From positions 62,001 to 126,000 of the forward strand of contig NZ_JABSQR010000011.1 in NCBI RefSeq assembly GCF_013215705.1: a stretch of 64,000 bases of DNA. The letters run 5' to 3'. This stretch comes from Moritella sp. (lineage in GTDB: Bacteria > Pseudomonadota > Gammaproteobacteria > Enterobacterales > Moritellaceae). The translations under genes were made by a program, and so were the position numbers. Shown in pieces: positions 53,386 to 63,568 of this stretch; position 1 is the stretch's first letter, and every line of letters starts with the position of its first letter. A model generated the notes under the pieces. The model was not told the DNA's origin. It ran no database searches and saw only the letters and a program-made list of their open reading frames with translations.

Positions 53386-55521
53386 ATGGCAGCACAATCA
53401 ACAGATCCAATTTGGACACCAAGCCAAGCGCGCATTGATGGCAGTAACATGGCGCGTTATCTACAGTTTCTACGCGATGAATACAGCCTTAAATTTTCCC
53501 ATTATCAACAATTACACCTATGGAGTATCAATAACACGGCTATTTTTTGGGGCTCGTTAGTGCGTTTTTTCAAACTCAAAGGCAGCTTCAATCTTAATCG
53601 TATTTTTGTCGAAAAGGACTGTTTTTATCATTGCCAATGGTTTCCAGATTCGACATTAAACTTTGCCGAAAATCTGCTATATCCCGACAACATTTCAGCT
53701 AATGAAAACAATATCTCGACTGATAACAACAATAATGCCAATCCAGACAAGCTTGCCATCATCAGCTGTGGCGAAGATGGTCGGCGAGCGCAGCTTAGCT
53801 ATCGACAACTACGTGAGGAAGTCACCCGTATTGCTGCGGCTATGCGTGAGTTAGGTATTGTAAAAGGCGATCGTGTTGCGGGGTTATTACCCAATTGCAG
53901 CGAGGCAATTGTGGCCATGCTAGCGACAACCAGCATTGGCGCAATCTGGTCATCCTGCTCGCCCGACTTTGGTCATCAAGGCGTGCTCGACAGGTTTATT
54001 CAGATCCAGCCTAAATTATTATTCGCCTGTAACGGTTACCACTACGCCGGTAAGCAAATTGATATTAACGAAAAAATGCATTCGATTGCGAATGCCCTGC
54101 CAGACTTATCAAAGCTCGTCATCATTCCCTATTTAAAATTAGATACACAAGTACCAACGAACACGACACCCTCTTCATTAAACAAAACCACTGCCTGTCA
54201 CTGGCAGCATTTTTGTGCGGCGATCCCACGCTCTTTAATCTTCGAGCCTGTGGCCTTTTCTGATCCGCTGTATATTCTTTATTCCTCAGGCACAACAGGC
54301 ATGCCTAAATGTATTGTGCACAGTGTTGGCGGGACTTTATTACAACATGTAAAAGAATTGGCATTACATACCGATGTGCAAGTTGATGATCGTATTTTTT
54401 ATTACACGACTTGCGGCTGGATGATGTGGAATTGGTTAATAAGCAGTTTATCTCAGGGCGCTACCTTAGTGCTATTCGACGGTTCGCCTTTCCATCCTCA
54501 TCAACAAATACTGTTTGAACTGGCTGACACAGAAAACGTGTCTATTTTTGGCGCCAGTGCCAAGTATTATTCAACCTGTGATAAAGCTCAATTACGCCCT
54601 GCACAGTCCTATGAATTCAGTAATTTAAAAACCATATTATCCACTGGTTCTACCTTATCCCATGAAAGCTATGATTATATTTATCAATATATTAAACAAG
54701 ATATTTGTCTATCTAGCATCTCTGGCGGTACCGACATTATTTCCTGTTTCATGCTCGGCATGCCAACCTTACCTGTGTACCGTGGTGAACTGCAATGCAT
54801 AGGTTTAGGTATGGACGTTGCGTTTATTCAAAACCAGGATGTTACAGCAACAAACATAACAAACACGCAATCGCTAACACCACTTATCCATGGCAAAGGC
54901 GACCTTGTATGCCGACAACCCTTTCCCTCTATGCCAACTGGATTTTGGCAAGACCCGGAAGATCGAAAATACCACAATGCGTACTTTACGCGCTTCCACA
55001 ATATCTGGGCGCACGGTGATTATGGAGAACTGACTTACCATTATATTAATACACCAGATATCGCGATTAATAACATAACAAACATCTGTATCAATCAAGT
55101 AGGTGTGATTATCCACGGCCGTTCTGATGCGGTATTAAACCCCGGCGGAGTACGCATTGGCACTGCCGAAATATACCGACAAGTCGAGAAACTAGCCGCT
55201 ATTCAAGAATCCATCGCCATTGGTCAAAAATGGCATGATGATGTACGAGTGATCTTGTTTGTCCGTTTATCAGAGGGTGTTGAGTTAGATCCCCCCTTAA
55301 TCAGCCAAATAAAACAGGTCATTCGCACCAATACCACACCCAGGCACGTACCTGCTAAAATCATCGCCGTGACAGATATTCCCAAAACCATCAGCGGTAA
55401 GATTGTCGAATTAGCCGTGCGTAACGTGGTGCATGATATTCCTGTCACCAATCAAGATTCGCTAGCCAATCCTGAAGCATTAACCTTGTTTGCTGACTTA
55501 GCTGAACTACGATGTGAGTAA
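53386..55521 (+). CDS. aacS: Acetoacetyl-CoA synthetase
   Basis: AMP-forming ligase that converts the acetoacetate made by LiuE to acetoacetyl-CoA. Motifs: LYILYSSGTTGMPKCIVHSVGG, YTTCGWMMWNWLISSLSQGA, SGGTDIISCFMLG, WAHGDYGEL, IHGRSDAVLNPGGVRIGTAEIY and the acetylatable/catalytic Lys in PKTISGKIVE. At 711 residues it exceeds the usual ~650-660; extra length is in an Asn-rich insertion near residue 105-125 and a second around 485-500. I set the start at ATG 53386 with GAGGTGG upstream. Last gene of the liu operon, in place of an acetoacetate CoA-transferase. Confidence 0.92.
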   Translation: MAAQSTDPIWTPSQARIDGSNMARYLQFLRDEYSLKFSHYQQLHLWSINNTAIFWGSLVRFFKLKGSFNLNRIFVEKDCFYHCQWFPDSTLNFAENLLYPDNISANENNISTDNNNNANPDKLAIISCGEDGRRAQLSYRQLREEVTRIAAAMRELGIVKGDRVAGLLPNCSEAIVAMLATTSIGAIWSSCSPDFGHQGVLDRFIQIQPKLLFACNGYHYAGKQIDINEKMHSIANALPDLSKLVIIPYLKLDTQVPTNTTPSSLNKTTACHWQHFCAAIPRSLIFEPVAFSDPLYILYSSGTTGMPKCIVHSVGGTLLQHVKELALHTDVQVDDRIFYYTTCGWMMWNWLISSLSQGATLVLFDGSPFHPHQQILFELADTENVSIFGASAKYYSTCDKAQLRPAQSYEFSNLKTILSTGSTLSHESYDYIYQYIKQDICLSSISGGTDIISCFMLGMPTLPVYRGELQCIGLGMDVAFIQNQDVTATNITNTQSLTPLIHGKGDLVCRQPFPSMPTGFWQDPEDRKYHNAYFTRFHNIWAHGDYGELTYHYINTPDIAINNITNICINQVGVIIHGRSDAVLNPGGVRIGTAEIYRQVEKLAAIQESIAIGQKWHDDVRVILFVRLSEGVELDPPLISQIKQVIRTNTTPRHVPAKIIAVTDIPKTISGKIVELAVRNVVHDIPVTNQDSLANPEALTLFADLAELRCE

Positions 55522-55548
55522 TTACAGTCCAACACCGCTATAACTGAA

Positions 55549-55836
55549 TTGGGTGCATATACCCATGGCCATTCAAAATGCTAATTCAGAGGCCAGCTTG
55601 AACACCAGAATAAGGCGCAATATGCAGAGAATGGTTATTCCCTTTTCAAATATTGCAACGCAGTGCTGGTTTTCAAGCTGGTCTCCCGCAGGGCAAGGCG
55701 AGAGGTAACCATCTTCGGTGTTATGAAGTCTTGATTTAGAATAACTAGATCATCAACTTCATGCCTTGAATCTGGTCACCTCTCGACTTGCTGATTTCTA
55801 CATTTTTAATGGTCATGGGTATATACATGCACCCAA
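55549..55836. mobile_element. MITE-like element, 288 bp, no ORF
   Basis: The ends form an imperfect inverted repeat: TTGGGTGCATATACCCATGG then CCATTCAAAATG on the left, CATTTTTAATGGTCATGGGT then ATATACATGCACCCAA on the right. Inner parts also pair loosely (CAGCTTGAACACCAG with CTGGTTTTCAAGCTGG). It fills the gap between aacS and the catalase gene and encodes nothing. It may act as a terminator for the converging genes. Confidence 0.8.
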
Positions 55837-55867
55837 CGTTTATTTTCACTCTCGTTATTGCTACCAG

Positions 55868-57319
55868 CTAGTTTTGATATTTACTCACATCAATCCCCAG
55901 CAATTTGGCAATGCCATGGCCATAATCAGGGTCTGCTTTGAAACAATGTCTTAAATGCCTGATTTGAATTTCTTCTGGTACGCCACCTAAGTTACGCGCG
56001 GTATTATCGAACAAAATAGCTTGTTTCTCTGGCGTCATCAATCGGAACAGATCACCGGGTTGACTAAAGTAATCATCATCTTCGCGGTGATCCCAATGTG
56101 CTGCTGCGCCATCTAAACTTAACGGTGGCTCAGAAAAATCAGGTTGTTCCGCCCATTCACCTTGATCATTTGGCTCATAACCCAGCGTACCGCCATAGTT
56201 ACCATCAACACGCATAGCCCCATCTCGGTGATAACTGTGTACTGGACATCGTGGCGCATTAACCGGAATACTGTGATGATTAACCCCTAAACGATAACGT
56301 TGTGCATCGCCATATGAAAATAAACGCCCTTGCAACATTTTATCCGGTGAGAAACTAATACCCGGCACCACACTCGCAGGGTTAAAAGCAGACTGTTCTA
56401 CTTCAGCAAAGAAGTTTTCTGGGTTACGATTTAGTTCTAATTCACCGACTTCAATCAGTGGATAATCGCTATGCGGCCAAATTTTAGTCAGGTCGAACGG
56501 GTTATAAGGTACTTTCGATGCATCGTCTTCTGGCATGATTTGCACTTGCAGCGTCCACTTAGGGAAATCGCGGTTATCAATGCTTTCTAACAAATCACGG
56601 TGATGACTTTCTCGGTCTTTACCTATCAATGCTTCTGCTTCAGCATCGGATAAGTTCTTAATACCCTGCTGAGATTTAAAGTGGAACTTCACCCAGAAAC
56701 GTTCGTTATCACTGTTGATAAAGCTATAGGTGTGACTACCAAATCCGTGCATATGTCGATACGTTGCCGGAATACCACGGTCGCTCATTACGATGGTGAT
56801 TTGATGCAACGCTTCAGGTAATGATGTCCAGAAATCCCAGTTGTTTTTTGCACTGCGCATATTCGTTCTAGGGTCGCGTTTTACCGCATGATTCAGATCG
56901 GGAAATTTCAGCGGATCGCGTAAGAAGAATACCGGGGTATTATTACCCACTAAGTCCCAGTTGCCTTCTTCGGTGTAGAACTTCATGGCAAAACCACGGA
57001 TATCACGCTCTGCATCGGCGGCGCCACGCTCACCTGCTACTGTGGTAAAACGCGTGAATAGTTCGGTTTTTTTACCGATGGCAGAGAATATCTTCGCTTT
57101 AGTAAATCGAGTAATATCATGAGTCACGGTAAAGGTGCCATAAGCGCCAGAGCCTTTGGCGTGCATCCGGCGTTCAGGGATCACCTCTCGATCAAAGTGG
57201 GCGAGTTTTTCCAGAAACCACACATCTTGTAGCAGCTGAGGCCCTCTTTTACCCGCGGTCTGAACATTTTGATTGTGTGCAACAGGGCAACCTGCTGCTG
57301 TCGTTAGTTTTTTACTCAT
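55868..57319 (-). CDS. katA: Catalase, small-subunit haem type
   Basis: Breaks down hydrogen peroxide. It is 483 residues, the size of clade-3 monofunctional catalases. Catalytic His lies in [16 protein letters not shown] and the Asn in [15 protein letters not shown]; the proximal haem ligand Tyr is in [15 protein letters not shown]. The NADPH-binding surface (HRD near 245, [14 protein letters not shown]) is present. Cytosolic or periplasmic: no signal peptide. It is a single gene divergent from glgC; I see no certain OxyR site in the 379-bp promoter gap. Confidence 0.95.
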   Translation of the reverse strand: MSKKLTTAAGCPVAHNQNVQTAGKRGPQLLQDVWFLEKLAHFDREVIPERRMHAKGSGAYGTFTVTHDITRFTKAKIFSAIGKKTELFTRFTTVAGERGAADAERDIRGFAMKFYTEEGNWDLVGNNTPVFFLRDPLKFPDLNHAVKRDPRTNMRSAKNNWDFWTSLPEALHQITIVMSDRGIPATYRHMHGFGSHTYSFINSDNERFWVKFHFKSQQGIKNLSDAEAEALIGKDRESHHRDLLESIDNRDFPKWTLQVQIMPEDDASKVPYNPFDLTKIWPHSDYPLIEVGELELNRNPENFFAEVEQSAFNPASVVPGISFSPDKMLQGRLFSYGDAQRYRLGVNHHSIPVNAPRCPVHSYHRDGAMRVDGNYGGTLGYEPNDQGEWAEQPDFSEPPLSLDGAAAHWDHREDDDYFSQPGDLFRLMTPEKQAILFDNTARNLGGVPEEIQIRHLRHCFKADPDYGHGIAKLLGIDVSKYQN

Positions 57320-57698
57320 CGCAAATTCCTTCTCTAAGGTTATTTATTATTTTAGAAATGAACTTCTATACTTTTATTACATCTATTACTTCAGTGTGTA
57401 AACTTAGTAGTAAAACAATAAGTCCAGATTACCGCGGTCTGAATACAAATGAAAAAGGGTTTAACCGAAATGTTTAATAGCCTTTAACTATCAACATGAG
57501 CTATCAAGATAAACAAACATCTGTATCAATTTGGTGCAACTTAAATTAACAGTGCATTAATCTGGTGACATATTAGTCTACCCCTTTATAAATAATTTCA
57601 TATATCAAACATTTAACTTTTGGCTCGATTTTTGATATAAAAACTACATACCTACCTCGTAACTATTTGAATAAAAACAATTAGGGAATGATTGACAT
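57320..57698. other. Promoter gap between katA and glgC
   Basis: AT-rich space of 379 bp between divergent genes. GAAGGAAT (minus strand) lies before the katA start and AGGGAATG before glgC. I see no hairpin, repeat or convincing operator in it. Confidence 0.5.
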
Positions 57699-58916
57699 AT
57701 GCAAGATACATTAACGGTAATCCTCGCAGGTGGCATGGGAGCACGCCTTGCCCCACTCACTGATAACAGAGCAAAACCTGCGGTGCCTTTCGGTGGAAAA
57801 TATCGAATCATCGACTTTACCTTAACCAATTGCCTTCACTCCGGTCTAAGACGTATTCTGGTGCTTACCCAATATAAATCGCATTCATTGCAAAAACATC
57901 TACGCGATGGTTGGTCTATCTTCAACCCTGAACTCGGTGAATACATTACCGTTGTCCCACCACAAATGCGTAAAGGAGATAAATGGTATAGTGGTACTGC
58001 AGATGCTATTTATCAAAACCTGTGGCTGTTATCACGTAGCGATGCTAAATATGTCGTGGTACTCTCAGGCGATCATATCTATCGAATGGATTATGCGCCC
58101 ATGCTACAACGTCATAAGGAAACAGGCGCAGACTTAAGCATAGCTTGTATGGAAGTACCTGTTGCAGAAGCGCCAAATTTCGGGGTGATGGCAATCGACG
58201 AAAACCAACGCATTGTCGAATTTACTGAAAAACCGACACAGCCATCGCCGTTATCCAATGATCCAGAAAAGAGTTTAGCGTCAATGGGGATCTATATTTT
58301 TACTACGGATGCCCTAATCGATGCGTTAGAACAAGACGCTGACAACCCCGGTTCTAACCATGATTTCGGTCAAGATATTATTCCAAAACTGATTGATAAA
58401 GAGAAAGTCTACGCACATCAATTTGGCGGTTCGACAGGACGGGTGTCGGAGGATGATTACTGGCGTGATGTGGGTACTATCGACTCGTTATATCAAGCCA
58501 ATATGGATTTGCTACAACCCGTTTCACCCATCGATTTATATCAACGCGACTGGGGAATTAGAACCTACGAACCACAACTGCCACCAGCAAGAACAACGTC
58601 ATCAGATACCGGTAATGAAGGGATATTTATCAATTCGCTTATTTCTAACGGTGTACTTATTGCAGGTGGTTCTGTGCAGAACTCGGTTTTATCATCGAAT
58701 GTAAAAATCAACGACGGCGCAACTGTTTCGGCCAGTATCCTGTTTGATGATGTTGAAGTCGGTGAATACAGCCAGCTACTGAATTGCATTATTGATAAAC
58801 ATGTAAAAATCCCACCAAGAACAAAAATAGGGGTGAACAGAGCAGAAGACGCTGCGCGATTCACCATTTCAGATCGCGGTATTGTTGTCGTACCTGAATC
58901 TTATAAATTCGAGTGA
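57699..58916 (+). CDS. glgC: Glucose-1-phosphate adenylyltransferase
   Basis: Makes ADP-glucose for glycogen. It is 405 residues. The nucleotide-binding loop is ILAGGMGARLAPLTDNRAKPAVPFGGKYRIIDF, with the allosteric/substrate residues in GTADAIYQN, SGDHIYRMDY, FTEKP and GSNHDFGQDIIP; the C-terminal left-handed beta-helix is visible as hexapeptide-like turns (ISNGVLIAGGSVQNSVLSSNVKI). Unlike many genomes, glgA, glgB or glgP are not adjacent. Vibrio-like species often have two glgC genes, so this may be one of a pair. Confidence 0.94.
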   Translation: MQDTLTVILAGGMGARLAPLTDNRAKPAVPFGGKYRIIDFTLTNCLHSGLRRILVLTQYKSHSLQKHLRDGWSIFNPELGEYITVVPPQMRKGDKWYSGTADAIYQNLWLLSRSDAKYVVVLSGDHIYRMDYAPMLQRHKETGADLSIACMEVPVAEAPNFGVMAIDENQRIVEFTEKPTQPSPLSNDPEKSLASMGIYIFTTDALIDALEQDADNPGSNHDFGQDIIPKLIDKEKVYAHQFGGSTGRVSEDDYWRDVGTIDSLYQANMDLLQPVSPIDLYQRDWGIRTYEPQLPPARTTSSDTGNEGIFINSLISNGVLIAGGSVQNSVLSSNVKINDGATVSASILFDDVEVGEYSQLLNCIIDKHVKIPPRTKIGVNRAEDAARFTISDRGIVVVPESYKFE

Positions 58917-58999
58917 GCGCATTACATAAGTAACAAGTGTTATTCCAGCTGACCACAGCACTTGTTCATATGTAACCACCATTATTGTTCATCAAAATC

Positions 59000-59034
59000 T
59001 TAGCTATCGTTTATAAAAATGATAGCTAATTTTT
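59000..59034. terminator. Bidirectional terminator between glgC and etfA
   Basis: TTAGCTATC at 59000-59008 pairs with GATAGCTAA at 59021-59029, followed by TTTTT on the plus strand. It overlaps the etfA stop codon. Confidence 0.75.
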
Positions 59035-60045
59035 CACCTTCAAGACAGCAGTTAACTCTGGTAGCACATCAAATAAGTCTGCCACTAAACCATAGTCTGC
59101 GACATCAAAAATGGGCGCATCGGCATCATTATTAATGGCAACAATCACCTTGCTGCCAGTGATACCCGCTATGTGTTGGATCGCACCAGATATACCTACG
59201 GCAATATACAGATCGGGGGCAATTATTTTACCTGTTTGCCCTATTTGTAAATCATTCGCCACAAACCCGGCATCAACCGCCGCACGACTCGCGCCTACTG
59301 CCGCATTAAGCTGATCGGCGAGAGTGTAAAGCAGCTCAAAGTTATCGGCGTTTTGCATCCCTCGTCCACCCGAAATAACAACCTTAGCCGTGGTTAATTC
59401 TGGCCGAGTTGATTGCGTTAATTCCGCTTTAATAAATTCAGATTTGCCACTGTCCGCTTGCGCAGCTAACTCAACAACAGGCACTTGACTCTCTAATGCT
59501 AATGGCTCTGTTGTTAACGACTCTTTATTTAACGAATCGGCAGTTAATGACGCTGCTGTAAACGCACTAGTACGCACAGTTAAAACCTTGATTGCATCGC
59601 TCGATTGCACCGTCGCAATGGCTTTACCCGCATAGATAGGTCGTTTAAAGGTATCTGCAGATTCAACACTGATGATATCTGAGATCTGCGCCACATCTAA
59701 CAAGGCCGCCACTCTGGGCTGATAGTCTTTACCTGTAGTGCCTGCAGACGTCAGTATATGGCTATATTGATACTGTGCTTGGTCTTGCACTAACGACACA
59801 ATTAACGGGGCAATATTCTCAGCTAAGGGATATTGATGAATATGATGATCGGCTACCAATATTTTACTCAAACCTGTTATGCCCTGTGCTATAGCAACAA
59901 CAGGCTGACATTCATGGCCAATAATAAGCAAGTGCAACTCCCCATCGCGAGTATGCGCCGCGATCGTGGATGCCGCAGTCAATACACTTAACGTCGCAGG
60001 TTGAATGGAATGGTTATCATGCTCTGCTACTATCAGTATCGCCAT
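59026..60045 (-). CDS. etfA: Electron transfer flavoprotein, alpha subunit
   Basis: Carries FAD and accepts electrons from acyl-CoA dehydrogenases such as LiuA, passing them to ETF:quinone oxidoreductase. The FAD site is [41 protein letters not shown] in the C-terminal half, with the usual [12 protein letters not shown]. It has 339 residues against about 310; the extra part is a Ser/Leu/Glu-rich stretch near residues 165-195. Its ATG follows the etfB stop directly. The operon is separate from liu but fits its need. Confidence 0.92.
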   Translation of the reverse strand: MAILIVAEHDNHSIQPATLSVLTAASTIAAHTRDGELHLLIIGHECQPVVAIAQGITGLSKILVADHHIHQYPLAENIAPLIVSLVQDQAQYQYSHILTSAGTTGKDYQPRVAALLDVAQISDIISVESADTFKRPIYAGKAIATVQSSDAIKVLTVRTSAFTAASLTADSLNKESLTTEPLALESQVPVVELAAQADSGKSEFIKAELTQSTRPELTTAKVVISGGRGMQNADNFELLYTLADQLNAAVGASRAAVDAGFVANDLQIGQTGKIIAPDLYIAVGISGAIQHIAGITGSKVIVAINNDADAPIFDVADYGLVADLFDVLPELTAVLKVKN

Positions 60046-60798
60046 TTAGGTCACCTTCGCTTGCAGCTGTAATTTTTCTACTAGGTCTGCGACATCAGCC
60101 ACTTTAACCCCAGCTTGCCGTACTGGTGGCGATTCAACTTTAAGCGTAGTCAGTCGCGGGGATAAGTTCACTCCGAGCTTTACAGGCGCAGTCATGGTGA
60201 TGACTTTACGTTTGGCTTTCATAATATTAGGCAGTGAGGTATATCGAGGAGTGTTTAAACGTAAATCGACAGTAATAACAGCGGGTAAGTTTAAGACTAG
60301 CGTGACTAAACCACCGTCTACTTCGCGGGTTACTTGGACTTTATTCGGGACGGTAAAGACGATATCAGAAGCAAATGAGCCTTGTGGCATACCAGTGAGT
60401 GCCGCTAGCATTTGCCCGGTTTGATTATTGTCGGTATCAATCGCTTGTTTCCCCAGTAGCACGAGATCGGGTAGTTGTTGTTGCACGACTTTATGCAGTA
60501 ATTTAGCGACATCAAGGGATTGAACTTCTTCATCGGTTCTAATCAGAATGGCGCGATCTGCACCTAATGCAAGCCCTGCCCGTAATTGCACTTCCGCCGC
60601 TTTGGGACCAATGCAAACCAAGACAACTTCGTCGGCCAAGCCCTGCTCTTTAAAACGTACGGCTTGTTCAATCGCGATCTCACAAAATGGATTAATCACC
60701 ATTTTTACATTCGCGGTTTCAATGCCCGTTTCATCCGTTTTAACCCTGACGTTGACCTTATGATCGACAACCCGCTTCACCGCGACCAATATCTTCAT
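60046..60798 (-). CDS. etfB: Electron transfer flavoprotein, beta subunit
   Basis: 250-residue partner of EtfA that binds AMP. Begins MKILVAVKRVVDHKVNVRVK and has the signature CEIAIEQAVRFKEQGLADEV, GKQAIDTDNNQTGQMLAALTG and VKVTREVDGG-type segments (VQVTREVDGGLVTLVLNLPAVITVD). The start lies 18 bp after a GGGGAAG. First gene of the etfBA operon. Confidence 0.93.
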   Translation of the reverse strand: MKILVAVKRVVDHKVNVRVKTDETGIETANVKMVINPFCEIAIEQAVRFKEQGLADEVVLVCIGPKAAEVQLRAGLALGADRAILIRTDEEVQSLDVAKLLHKVVQQQLPDLVLLGKQAIDTDNNQTGQMLAALTGMPQGSFASDIVFTVPNKVQVTREVDGGLVTLVLNLPAVITVDLRLNTPRYTSLPNIMKAKRKVITMTAPVKLGVNLSPRLTTLKVESPPVRQAGVKVADVADLVEKLQLQAKVT

Positions 60799-61035
60799 AA
60801 CTTCCCCACCACCTGCTTATGTTTATTGCATCAGCCTGTTTGTGTTTAATTAATCAAACAGTTATGCATTAATAATAGTGGTGTTATGGGGTATGGCAAC
60901 TTACTTGCTCACTGCTTAAACATCAATAAACCACAGCGAGGGTTTAAATCATCGGTTATAATCTGTAAAGTACGCTGCATATTATAACGAGTGACTTTGC
61001 TCCCTGTGAGCAGCTAGAAATAAGAGTATTAAACT

Positions 61036-61284
61036 ATGAATAACGAACTTGATATCATTGATAATTTAGCCGAACTAAAACGCTTTTTATTAAGCGTTGA
61101 ACTTGGTGGTTTAGGCCTGCAAGGTGTTGCTGGCATAGGCATGGCAACAAATAACAAAGATGGTCGCCACTTTATCGCCGTATTTGATGATAACCAAAAA
61201 CTACTGTTATCGCGTTATGTGACTGACGACGTTTATGAAAACGGTAAAGACATGGTACGTAACGGTGTGCAAAAGAAACACTAA
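61036..61284 (+). CDS. Small conserved-looking hypothetical protein
   Basis: An 82-residue soluble protein (MNNELDIIDNLAELKRFLLS, then GVAGIGMATNNKDGRHFIAVFDDNQKLLLSRYV). Good start context, even composition and an isolated place between etfB and the LysR gene suggest it is real. The second half reads like a beta-hairpin. I recognise no family. Confidence 0.6.
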   Translation: MNNELDIIDNLAELKRFLLSVELGGLGLQGVAGIGMATNNKDGRHFIAVFDDNQKLLLSRYVTDDVYENGKDMVRNGVQKKH

Positions 61285-61512
61285 GATCTTGCCATTCAAA
61301 GCATAGCTATTTATTACCGCACGATCGTAACGGGGGCTGAACGAATAGTTTAGACCCTGCTATTATTTCTCTCATGCATGTATAAAGCCGATGAGCTCAC
61401 TACCGTACACAATACCAACCACCTTACCTAGCATTTCGCGGTATCAGTGAATGACTCCTTCGATCGTTCAGCCGTGACTATACGCTAATGATTCTGACTA
61501 TAATTAAGTGCT

Positions 61513-62448
61513 TCAACAAGCTAATTCATTTAACGCAACTTTCATATATCGCTGAATATGTTCTTTCAAACACTTTGCTTTCGCACTTAATAACTTACCT
61601 GAGGGCCAAATCAAAAAAATATCTCTAGCTGGACCTTGCCAATCAGGTAATGGCATGAATAGTTGTTCACGGTGTAAATATTCAAGTACTTCACTTGGTG
61701 GCAATAATGCAACGCCATGGCCATCTTTAGCAAACTTACTTGCAATACTAATATCGTTTACTTTTAAAGAGGCCTCTGGGTTAATTGTTTGTTTTAATTT
61801 GGATTTAGTATGTTGGAATTTCCAAGTCGGCATATGGGAAACGGTTATACACTTATGATGTTTTAAATCCTCTAAACTATTTAATGGCGCTGACTGTGCT
61901 AAATAGTTATGGGAGGCGACTAATACACTAGGTATAGAGCCCACTTTGATTTGATACAAACTAGAATCTCTCTGAGGGCCGATCCTTAAGGCTATATCTG
62001 CATGCTCCTCCACCATATCTTTATTATCGTTATTTAATTTTAAATTCAGCTGAATCTCAGGATGATCACCAATAAATTGTGACCACATTGGCTGAAGATA
62101 GCCAATAGAGATATTGGTGGGCGCTAATACGGTCAAGCTGCCTTCTAACGAATTGGCCTCAAAACTTAGTTCCTTCGATACCGATTCAAAACGCTCGACC
62201 AAATTAGCAAAGGATTCAAAATAAACCAGCCCTTCCGCCGTTAACCTAAACTGCCTCGCTGAACGGTGAATTAGCTGGCATCCTACTTTTCCCTCTAATT
62301 TTTTTAAACGACGAGTCACAGTCGCGGCAGGAATTTTCAGTTGCTTAGCAGCGCCTGACAATCCCTGAGATTTCACTATATGGATGAATAATGCGATGTC
62401 GTCAATCATGATCTCATTAATGGAATTATTAATTGTGTTATTAACCAT
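61513..62448 (-). CDS. LysR-family regulator
   Basis: A 311-residue regulator with the N-terminal winged helix (DIALFIHIVKSQGLSGAAKQLKIPAATVTRRLKKLEGKVGCQLI) and a substrate-binding domain (LTVLAPTNISIGYLQPMW; IALRIGPQRDSSLYQIKVG; FAKDGHGVALLPPSEV). The group is the one that acts beside small oxidoreductase genes. The first 13 residues (Asn-rich) may not be translated; an ATG at 62409 is an alternative start. Divergent from the monooxygenase gene 64 bp away, which it likely controls. Confidence 0.88.
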   Translation of the reverse strand: MVNNTINNSINEIMIDDIALFIHIVKSQGLSGAAKQLKIPAATVTRRLKKLEGKVGCQLIHRSARQFRLTAEGLVYFESFANLVERFESVSKELSFEANSLEGSLTVLAPTNISIGYLQPMWSQFIGDHPEIQLNLKLNNDNKDMVEEHADIALRIGPQRDSSLYQIKVGSIPSVLVASHNYLAQSAPLNSLEDLKHHKCITVSHMPTWKFQHTKSKLKQTINPEASLKVNDISIASKFAKDGHGVALLPPSEVLEYLHREQLFMPLPDWQGPARDIFLIWPSGKLLSAKAKCLKEHIQRYMKVALNELAC

Positions 62449-62512
62449 ATAAAAAAAACATAAAATTATCTATTCTTTTCTGGTATTCAATATCACTCTA
62501 ATAAGGATCATC

Positions 62513-62797
62513 ATGACTATTTTATTCATTAGTGCCGGATTAAAATTAACTAACAACTCTGACCGTTCATATACAATTGAACAATTAAACAAATTAGTGA
62601 AAGAAACGGTTAAAGAAAAAGGATGTCAGCATTTTCAAATTCTTGCGAACAAAGAAAACCCAAACCATTTCACGCTATGGGAACGTTGGGATAACGAAGA
62701 TTACTTAAAATCCCACTTTGAAAAACCTCACACCAAAGCCTATTTAGCTAAGAAACTAACCGAGATCATGTACATCGAAAAATTAGAAGCTATGTAA
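62513..62797 (+). CDS. ABM-domain monooxygenase-like protein
   Basis: A 94-residue protein of the antibiotic biosynthesis monooxygenase fold, a ferredoxin-like dimer similar to YgiN quinol monooxygenase: QLNKLVKETVKEKGCQHFQI, NPNHFTLWERWDNEDYLKSH and FEKPHTKAYLAKKLTEIM. Substrate unknown; quinols or electrophiles are typical. AAGGA precedes the ATG. Divergent LysR gene is its probable regulator. Confidence 0.8.
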   Translation: MTILFISAGLKLTNNSDRSYTIEQLNKLVKETVKEKGCQHFQILANKENPNHFTLWERWDNEDYLKSHFEKPHTKAYLAKKLTEIMYIEKLEAM

Positions 62798-62828
62798 GGA
62801 TATTGGGATGGTAAAGGACTAGCTCCAG

Positions 62829-62858
62829 CGGGGGCAAAGTAACGTTACCTCTCCCCCG
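62829..62858. terminator. Hairpin between ABM gene and pseudoazurin
   Basis: CGGGGG at 62829-62834 pairs with CCCCCG at 62853-62858, and the loop itself holds GTAACGTTAC, a short palindrome. No T run follows on either strand, so termination is uncertain. Confidence 0.35.
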
Positions 62859-62882
62859 TTAACGCCTGATTAAATACCTTGG

Positions 62883-63323
62883 TTATTTGATCTGCGCAAT
62901 ATAACTAGCTAAACGCTCTTTATTCATCACAATTTTTGTTGATAGCTGAGCTACTGCGGTAGTCGTTTGTTCGATATTAACAGCTGAACCAACTTGAATA
63001 ACCCCAACCATCCCAAGCGCCAAATGAGGAGTACAATTATAAATATAGACACCTTCATTTTTAAAATTAACGGTTTCTGTTTTACCCATTGGCGTATTAA
63101 ACTTTGCAGCTCCGGCTGGAACTGAATAAGCACTCGCATTATGGCTTGCATCCGAAGGCACAAATTTCACGCTGTCGCCTGACGCGATTTTAAGATAGCC
63201 AGGTTCCATAACCATCATGCCATTAGCAGATGAAGTGAGTAGTTTGACAGTATGTTCAGCGGCTTGCAGTGCGGTACTACATGCCATTAATGCTACGACA
63301 GCAAGAATTTTTCGGTTAATCAT
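62883..63323 (-). CDS. Pseudoazurin (blue copper electron carrier)
   Basis: Periplasmic type-1 copper protein of 146 residues. Signal peptide 1-21 (ending LQAA). The copper site is complete: His61 in DASHNAS, Cys97 and His100 in IYNCTPHLALGM, and Met105. Pseudoazurins donate electrons to nitrite or nitrous oxide reductase or to peroxidases. No denitrification gene lies in the window. A Fur-like box 95 bp upstream is shared with the divergent DNA-repair gene. The region after residue 115 is an extra helical tail typical of pseudoazurins. Confidence 0.9.
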   Translation of the reverse strand: MINRKILAVVALMACSTALQAAEHTVKLLTSSANGMMVMEPGYLKIASGDSVKFVPSDASHNASAYSVPAGAAKFNTPMGKTETVNFKNEGVYIYNCTPHLALGMVGVIQVGSAVNIEQTTTAVAQLSTKIVMNKERLASYIAQIK

Positions 63324-63416
63324 ATTAAAGAAACTCCAGTAATTAAGTGTGGTAAAAGATTAGATTCTAAATATAAGACGCTCAAACATAGTAAAGGCGA
63401 ATACAAATAATATATT

Positions 63417-63435
63417 ACGAATGATAATCATTATC
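63417..63435. promoter_or_regulatory. Fur-like box between pseudoazurin and ogt
   Basis: ACGAATGATAATCATTATC agrees with the Fur consensus at 16 of 19 positions. It is 95 bp from the pseudoazurin start and about 135 bp from the ogt start. Confidence 0.7.
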
Positions 63436-63568
63436 AACTGATAGTTTGCAAGTGTCACATCGAGTTTTCACCTTAACTCACTAATAATCTAGATATATAA
63501 TGCTAAGATAGGTGTGCAATTTAAGCTTTCAAAGCTATGTTATGACCAACTCAAAACAAGGATACGTG

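Noticed and set aside
61335-61473. Inverted repeat GGCTGAACGA / TCGTTCAGCC about 120 bp apart
   Set aside because: Only ten bases pair and the inner sequence does not fold; not enough to call an element or terminator.
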